A stretch of 28,453 nt of DNA, from IMG/VR virus record IMGVR_UViG_3300047550_005214, positions 1-28,453 of that record; one strand, written 5' to 3'. Made by a program: the position numbers and the translations under genes. A model generated the notes under the pieces. That model saw only the letters and a program-made list of their open reading frames with translations. It was not told where the DNA came from and made no database searches. Numbering within the stretch: position 1 is the stretch's first letter; each line of letters begins with the position of its first letter. The DNA is from a virus. Shown in pieces: positions 24,350 through 28,453 of the stretch.

Positions 24350-25735
24350 TTAATTCCCTTGTTTTTGTTGTTGTTCTCTTTGCTTTCTCTTGTCAAGAAG
24401 TTCTTTAACGCGATCAGCTTTTTTCTGTTCCTGCTGTTCTTCGAATCCTAAGAAGGTTACAGATGCTTCTGTATCTATTTCAAGGAGTTCGTTGTTGAAC
24501 TTACAGTTTTCAAAGACAACACCATCTTTACCAATACGAGATTTGGTAATCGCAATTGTAGCTAAATTGAGTTCTTTTTGTTGGAGAGTTTTTGCTACAG
24601 AAATGATTACGTGTCCGACTTGAGCTTTCTTGATAGATCCACCCATTTGGTCAGTTGTTACAACCTCTGAAGAGATTGAACTTCTGTTACCTTGAGTTGC
24701 GGTCCATCCTACCAACCCAAGTTCATGACACATGGCTTCGAAGTGTCTCATGACTGATCCTTCGCTTTTCCATTCATCCCCTAACACCTTTTCAGGCATT
24801 ACACAATCAATGTAATCCAACACCACCAAATCAATTTTATTTCCATCCGCTATCATTTTACGGAGTTGATTCTTGATTTGAAGCATTGTAAGTGAATCAG
24901 ATGGTAGTTTTTTCAGAATCAACTTATTCGGCATTGAATTCTGAATCTCATGAATCTTTTCGAATACTTTATCTTTATGGAAGACAAGATTATCTGGTTC
25001 GATACCTGTCCATATGGTAAAATGTTTTCTTTGAATAATTTTGGGATTGTCCTCGAAAAATATTTGTAGGACATTGTATCCCATATTGAAAGCCGTGTTT
25101 GCTATTTTGGTGAGTATGGTAGTTTTACCAACACCAGTTGGAGCAAGTATAACTCCTATTTCACCTTTAGCCAAACCACCTTTCAAAAGATTGTCTATTC
25201 CTTTGATGCCCATTGGTATTGGTGATCTGAAATCTTCATCGAGAACTACGTCTAAGTTTTCAAATACGTCTCCTGTACCAAGGTCTCTTTCTCCGACTTG
25301 GATGGCATCTCTCACTAACTCCTCCACTTTGTCGTACGATTCAAAGTCACCTTCGTCAATAATCTTTTGTGCTTGTTTCATTGCCTTCTGTAATTCTTGT
25401 TGTTTACAGAATTTCAATGCTTTTTCTTGTACAAAAACAGACCCTTCGAACGGAGCATCTTTTACTTGTTTTAGAGTATCCAAAACAATTTTGAGAGCCA
25501 TCTCGTTTGAAATTTCTGATTTTGAAATTTGTTCTAAAGTTTCGAAGGTGGGAGATGATTGATACTTAGTAAAATACTCTCTGATCATTGTGGCAATCAT
25601 CTTGAAGTATTTGTTATCGAAATAGGAACTTTCTAACACATCGACAATGGTGTGAGCAAAGTCTTTGTCTACTATAATTTGGTTTAATAATTGGACCTGA
25701 AATGTGTTACCTAAGTAATCGAAATTCTTCTGCAT
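24350..25735 (-). CDS. Replicative DNA helicase, DnaB/gp41 type
   Basis: This 461-residue protein unwinds the DNA fork in front of the phage polymerase. It has a DnaB-type N-terminal helical domain (residues 1-150) and a RecA-type core. The core contains the Walker A APTGVGKT at 198-205, Walker B DLVVLDYID at 302-310, a TQGNR segment at 347-351 (motif H4-like region) and a TKSRIGKDG segment near 398-405 that may hold the arginine finger. The C-terminal 35 residues are Glu/Gln/Lys-rich (QEQKKADRVK, KQREQQQKQ). Length is as in T4 gp41 (475). No primase is visible in the window. The ATG at 25735 follows a 38-base gap that contains the TATTTAT motif and an AGGGAAC run that could serve as a weak ribosome binding site. 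Confidence 0.9.
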   Translation of the reverse strand: MQKNFDYLGNTFQVQLLNQIIVDKDFAHTIVDVLESSYFDNKYFKMIATMIREYFTKYQSSPTFETLEQISKSEISNEMALKIVLDTLKQVKDAPFEGSVFVQEKALKFCKQQELQKAMKQAQKIIDEGDFESYDKVEELVRDAIQVGERDLGTGDVFENLDVVLDEDFRSPIPMGIKGIDNLLKGGLAKGEIGVILAPTGVGKTTILTKIANTAFNMGYNVLQIFFEDNPKIIQRKHFTIWTGIEPDNLVFHKDKVFEKIHEIQNSMPNKLILKKLPSDSLTMLQIKNQLRKMIADGNKIDLVVLDYIDCVMPEKVLGDEWKSEGSVMRHFEAMCHELGLVGWTATQGNRSSISSEVVTTDQMGGSIKKAQVGHVIISVAKTLQQKELNLATIAITKSRIGKDGVVFENCKFNNELLEIDTEASVTFLGFEEQQEQKKADRVKELLDKRKQREQQQKQGN

Positions 25736-25760
25736 AAAATTGTTCCCTACTCCCTTGAAT

Positions 25761-25769
25761 TTATAAATA
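25761..25769 (-). promoter_or_regulatory. TATTTAT motif upstream of helicase gene
   Basis: TATTTATAA on the coding strand, 26-34 bases before the ATG at 25735 and directly after the previous stop. On the other strand it reads TATAAATA. Confidence 0.35.
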
Positions 25770-25773
25770 CTCG

Positions 25774-26223
25774 TTAAGCAAGCTCAATTCCGCAGTATTC
25801 GTGATTTAATTCTCTTTTTGAAAAAATGTCAGTCAAGTTTGAAAGTATATCTTTCAAATATGGTCTTACGTCCACCGTATAACGAACTTTTGGTGGATAA
25901 AGTTTAGCGTCAAAAATTCTATGACAAATTGTCTCGTCTCCAATCTTGACGTACAGATTGAAATTCTCAGGTCCTTCTGTGAATGAAGTCTCCATAATTT
26001 TTGGATCATGAACGATAGCATCTTTATTATCGAGCATGTATACAACTGTTTTCATTTTGAGATACTGATGTAGGATGTCTCTCACTTTCAACATATACTC
26101 ATATAAGTCTGTCGACAAACGAGCTTTAGGATTGTACCCTCTCACATTGAAAAATCTTTGAACAACAATGTTGTCATTGAGTGTCAAAAGGAATTCCATC
26201 TTTACTTGATCTTGTTCTTTCAT
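25774..26223 (-). CDS. Small protein of unknown function with internal duplication
   Basis: This 149-residue protein begins MKEQDQVKMEFLLTLNDNIV. I do not recognise a family. Two halves align without gaps over 32 residues: residues around 13-44 (LTLNDNIVVQRFFNVRGYNP) and around 93-124 (VKIGDETICHRIFDAKLYPP), with nine identities at matching positions, including R, F, Y, P, K, R, D and Y. So it is probably a tandem duplication of one fold. It is cytoplasmic by appearance (no signal or membrane segment). It sits between the 5'-3' exonuclease (5-base gap) and the helicase, which suggests a replication accessory, such as a loader or clamp-like role, but nothing in the sequence proves this. Confidence 0.68.
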   Translation of the reverse strand: MKEQDQVKMEFLLTLNDNIVVQRFFNVRGYNPKARLSTDLYEYMLKVRDILHQYLKMKTVVYMLDNKDAIVHDPKIMETSFTEGPENFNLYVKIGDETICHRIFDAKLYPPKVRYTVDVRPYLKDILSNLTDIFSKRELNHEYCGIELA

Positions 26224-26228
26224 TTTGT

Positions 26229-27227
26229 TTAGTTTTTGTTTTTTCGTTTTTCTTTTCTAGTAAGTTTCATAAATGGTTTCAGGAAATTGACCCAAGCCTC
26301 GTCATTTTTTGGTAGGTACTTGAATAACCCGTCCTCCATCATGTATTTCATTAAATTTTTATATCCTCTATCGGTTGGATCTAAATTTTCGCGGTAGATT
26401 GATTGAACTAATTCTTTTCCGTCTTCCGTGATTAGTGGATTACTTAAGTCCACAATTGTTTGGTTTATTTGGTAGTATTGTTCTCCAAGTATACCATTTT
26501 TTGACTTACCAGTCAAAATATTTGTTAATACTTTTGATGGTTTATCTTGTTCGATTTTTTGGGCATGACCGAATAATTCGTCTATTGTACAGACTTTTTC
26601 AGTTATGTCTGGAAAAAGTTTCATGAAAGTTTTTTCACCAAGTCCCTCTATACCGTCAATGTTATCGGACTTGTCACCCATAAAAATTTTACAGATCAAA
26701 ACATTTTGATGTGGAACCGATAAATCTTTGAATTTAATCTTATCTCCGAATTTGAAGATAGATTTCTGAACTGGAGAGAATATTGAAACTCTTTCGGATA
26801 TTAGTTGTGTAAGGTCTTTATCTGCGGAAAAAATTGTAATAGTCTCGTTCGTGGAAATTTTGCAATATTGAGCTATTAGATCGTCAGCTTCGTTATTGAC
26901 CATTTCGACCTGACGTACAAACACCTCTTCAAGATATTGTTTGACTCTTACTTTTTGTTGTAAATAAGATTCGTATTTGAACTCATTCATGTTCAATCTA
27001 CGGTTTGCCTTATATTGTGGATATATTCTTTTTCTGTTAGAGGAGTTCGAATCTGCATCCCAAAATACTACCACTTTATCATAGTCATATTCCTCCAAGA
27101 ATCGTCTAAGTGTATTAATGAAGTGGTATACTCCACCAATGTGAGATCCGTCGTTAAAAAGGTCCTTAACACCGTGAAAACCTATTTTGAATAAGTTGTC
27201 TCCATCTACCAGCAAAGTCTTAGTCAC
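26229..27227 (-). CDS. FEN-type 5'-3' exonuclease (T4 RNase H-like)
   Basis: This protein removes RNA primers and flaps during lagging-strand replication. The 332-residue protein shows the full set of FEN/5'-exonuclease motifs: LLVDGDN (5-11), VVFWD (53-57), YPQYKANRR (69-77), EADD (113-116), SADKD (134-138) and the helix-hairpin-helix stretch GDKSDNIDGIEGLGEKT (184-200), with metal-binding Asp and Glu residues intact. The C-terminus is basic (RKEKRKNKN). The start is a GTG at 27227: an in-frame TAA lies 9 bases upstream, and the first internal ATG (residue 80) would delete the active site. T4 rnh has 305 residues. It lies 23 bases after the uvsX-like gene and five before the unknown gene. 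Confidence 0.9.
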   Translation of the reverse strand: MTKTLLVDGDNLFKIGFHGVKDLFNDGSHIGGVYHFINTLRRFLEEYDYDKVVVFWDADSNSSNRKRIYPQYKANRRLNMNEFKYESYLQQKVRVKQYLEEVFVRQVEMVNNEADDLIAQYCKISTNETITIFSADKDLTQLISERVSIFSPVQKSIFKFGDKIKFKDLSVPHQNVLICKIFMGDKSDNIDGIEGLGEKTFMKLFPDITEKVCTIDELFGHAQKIEQDKPSKVLTNILTGKSKNGILGEQYYQINQTIVDLSNPLITEDGKELVQSIYRENLDPTDRGYKNLMKYMMEDGLFKYLPKNDEAWVNFLKPFMKLTRKEKRKNKN

Positions 27228-27250
27228 ATAATCAATTTAGTAGTGAGCAA

Positions 27251-28252
27251 TCAATCTTCTTTTTCTTCTGTTAAAGTGAAATCACCTTCAGCACCAATGA
27301 TATCCTTCCAATAGTCAGCATACTCTTTTTTGTATGATTCAATGGAAGCTTTTTCCTCTGTTGAATCTTTTCCTGCCAAAAATCCGTGTGGAGTAACTAT
27401 AATTCTACCATCATCGAAACCAAGTCCGTTGATATGGTTTTTCATAACAGATACTTTGCTTCTTACTGCGAACTTTACCGAACGTTTGTCTTTGGTTGCC
27501 GTGATTTTAGTTGTACCCGCACCTTTCTGATTGCCAAATAAGAAAACTAATGATGAGTTCAACCAAACTGATTCTCCACCTTTAGCTTTAATTTTGGGTT
27601 GTCCGAACGGATTATCTGGAAGTTCAACCCAAGGTTGGTTGATGATTATAAGTGTGTTTTCGTATTCTGTATCTGCTTTTCTCGATCCCGATATTCTTTG
27701 GTTGATTCCCATTCCAATCTTGTCGGATAGTACAGATGCGTTGTGCTGTTTACCTCCTTTACCTTCGTAGGTCATTTTACATGGAACAGATCCAACCGAG
27801 TCCCAAATGAAACAAAGACTGTAATTCAACTCGCCCTTTTCCTGTGCGTCTAAGAGTTGATTGATGTAATCTGTAATTTGTTCAATATAACTGAAGTTAT
27901 TGTTGAAAAGGAAAAAACCGTCCCAATCCATTTCACCCGTTTCTTTGTCTACCACTTCTTCACATTGGAATCCCATAAGTTTTGCGTGGTCGAAACTCCA
28001 CTTTTGTTCAGTGATTATAAAGACAGGTAGAATTTCTTTCTTTTGAGCATCAACTGCCGCTTTGATGGCTGCGGTTGTTTTACCCGTATCAGAATGACCT
28101 AAGAACATATTGATATGTCCAACTGCAGGACCAGGAAGTCCAACAGCATCTAAAAAGTCAGCACCCAAATCCAAAAATCTTTGGGGTTTATATTTTGCTG
28201 AAGTTGAAAATTTCTTTTTTAAGTTACTAAAATCGTTCTTCTTGATTGCCAT
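27251..28252 (-). CDS. uvsX: UvsX/RecA-type recombinase
   Basis: This protein pairs and exchanges DNA strands in phage recombination-dependent replication. It is 333 residues long, counted from the ATG at 28252 (MAIKKNDFSNLKKKF). An upstream in-frame ATG at 28297 is rejected because it lies in a terminator stem and gives an unusual N-terminus. The Walker A GHSDTGKT is at 52-59; Walker B is LCFIWD at 146-151; the stretch around TYEGKGGKQHNASVLSDKIG (161-180) corresponds to the loop region between them and the DNA-binding loops, and IIINQPWVE follows (202-210). The C-terminus is acidic (EEKED), as in UvsX and RecA. T4 UvsX has 391 residues, so this one is shorter. The start has no Shine-Dalgarno sequence. 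Confidence 0.85.
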   Translation of the reverse strand: MAIKKNDFSNLKKKFSTSAKYKPQRFLDLGADFLDAVGLPGPAVGHINMFLGHSDTGKTTAAIKAAVDAQKKEILPVFIITEQKWSFDHAKLMGFQCEEVVDKETGEMDWDGFFLFNNNFSYIEQITDYINQLLDAQEKGELNYSLCFIWDSVGSVPCKMTYEGKGGKQHNASVLSDKIGMGINQRISGSRKADTEYENTLIIINQPWVELPDNPFGQPKIKAKGGESVWLNSSLVFLFGNQKGAGTTKITATKDKRSVKFAVRSKVSVMKNHINGLGFDDGRIIVTPHGFLAGKDSTEEKASIESYKKEYADYWKDIIGAEGDFTLTEEKED

Positions 28253-28268
28253 ATTATGGTATTGAAAA

Positions 28269-28298
28269 TATGTTCCCGACATTCGTGTCGGGAACATA
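28269..28298 (-). terminator. Hairpin terminator between ssb and uvsX
   Basis: A perfect 12-base stem (28269-28280 with 28287-28298) has a six-base loop. On the coding strand it reads GTTCCCGAC, loop, GTCGGGAAC, and is followed by ATATTTTC. The T run is short but the stem is stable. It lies 7 bases past the stop of the single-stranded DNA-binding protein gene. Confidence 0.75.
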
Positions 28299-28305
28299 AT
28301 ATTAA

Positions 28306-28453
28306 TTAGAATGGTAAGTCACCATCAACATCTGCATCTGCTTGTGGGTCTACATAAGCTGAAGATTTGTTACCACCCATTGAGGTAGTTGATTCTTCTT
28401 CATTTCCATAGACATATCCACCTTTTTCAGAATCCCAACGAGGTACTTCACCT
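28306..28453 (-). CDS. Single-stranded DNA-binding protein, C-terminal 48 residues (5' end beyond window)
   Basis: The frame reads GEVPRWDSEKGGYVYG and ends with an acidic tail, PQADADVDGDLPF. An acidic tail with a D-D/L-P-F tip is the hallmark of bacterial SSB proteins, which use it to recruit partners; T4 gp32 also has an acidic C-terminus but lacks this tip. The position directly before the uvsX-like gene and near helicase and exonuclease genes fits a DNA-binding role. The rest of the gene is outside the window, so the OB-fold cannot be seen. It is followed by a strong hairpin terminator. Confidence 0.6.
   Translation of the reverse strand, partial: GEVPRWDSEKGGYVYGNEEESTTSMGGNKSSAYVDPQADADVDGDLPF

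Noticed and set aside
25041-25562. 173-codon plus-strand frame within the helicase gene
   Set aside because: It is antisense to a gene with intact Walker motifs and shows no recognisable domain.
4402-25769. T4-type late promoters (TATAAATA) on the plus strand
   Set aside because: In that orientation they would fire away from every gene. A sense-strand TATTTAT element is more plausible, and only two copies match the T4 core exactly.
28253-28297. N-terminal extension of the recombinase from ATG at 28297
   Set aside because: The extra 15 codons lie in a perfect hairpin, and the start at 28252 gives a typical N-terminus.
1-28453. tRNA genes, insertion sequences, attachment sites
   Set aside because: I looked for cloverleaf-like gaps, transposase motifs and terminal inverted repeats and saw none. 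Gaps are too short to hold them.

Overview
The window looks like part of a large tailed phage with a contractile, T4-type tail. Every gene I can support lies on the minus strand, so it is read from right (28453) to left (1). Three lines of evidence suggest a host in the Bacteroidetes (Flavobacteria-like). The DNA is AT-rich. Start codons mostly lack a Shine-Dalgarno sequence. Two proteins resemble typical Bacteroidetes families: a structural protein made of SprB-type adhesin repeats, and a small DUF5522-like Cys protein. I infer the host from these signs; there is no host marker gene.

Right third (28453 to 22345), replication and nucleotide metabolism: the C-terminus of a single-stranded DNA-binding protein, a hairpin terminator, a UvsX/RecA-type recombinase, a FEN-type 5'-3' exonuclease (T4 RNase H type), an unknown 149-residue protein with an internal duplication, a DnaB-type replicative helicase (gp41 role), a stem-loop region, and a compact vitamin B12-dependent (class II) ribonucleotide reductase. 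A small DUF5522-like protein follows, sharing a TAATG junction with the reductase.

Middle (22126 to 9960), baseplate and tail: gp25-like and gp6-like baseplate wedge proteins, then a 1758-residue giant with a carboxypeptidase-regulatory-like N-terminal fold and a very hydrophobic block of about 63 residues. Four proteins without a firm family follow, one with a PKD-like fold. They are joined by 1-14 base overlaps (TGATG, TAATG), which suggests translational coupling.

Left third (9960 to 1), tail tip and fibres: a 999-residue tail protein with a P2 gpI-like motif, a 719-residue protein of seven SprB-like repeats, a 120-residue Cys-rich protein, a 532-residue protein with a 260-residue Thr/Pro spacer, and a fibre that runs off the left edge, with about 150 collagen-like Gly-X-Y triplets. 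These are probably the host-recognition surface. They are rich in repeats at DNA level and are likely the fastest-evolving part of the window.

A short motif, TATTTATN on the coding strand, recurs in the few non-coding gaps just upstream of starts. It is a candidate phage-specific promoter or leader element. No tRNA, CRISPR array, insertion sequence or attachment site was seen. No gene-free stretch exceeds 300 bases; the longest gap is 142 bases.
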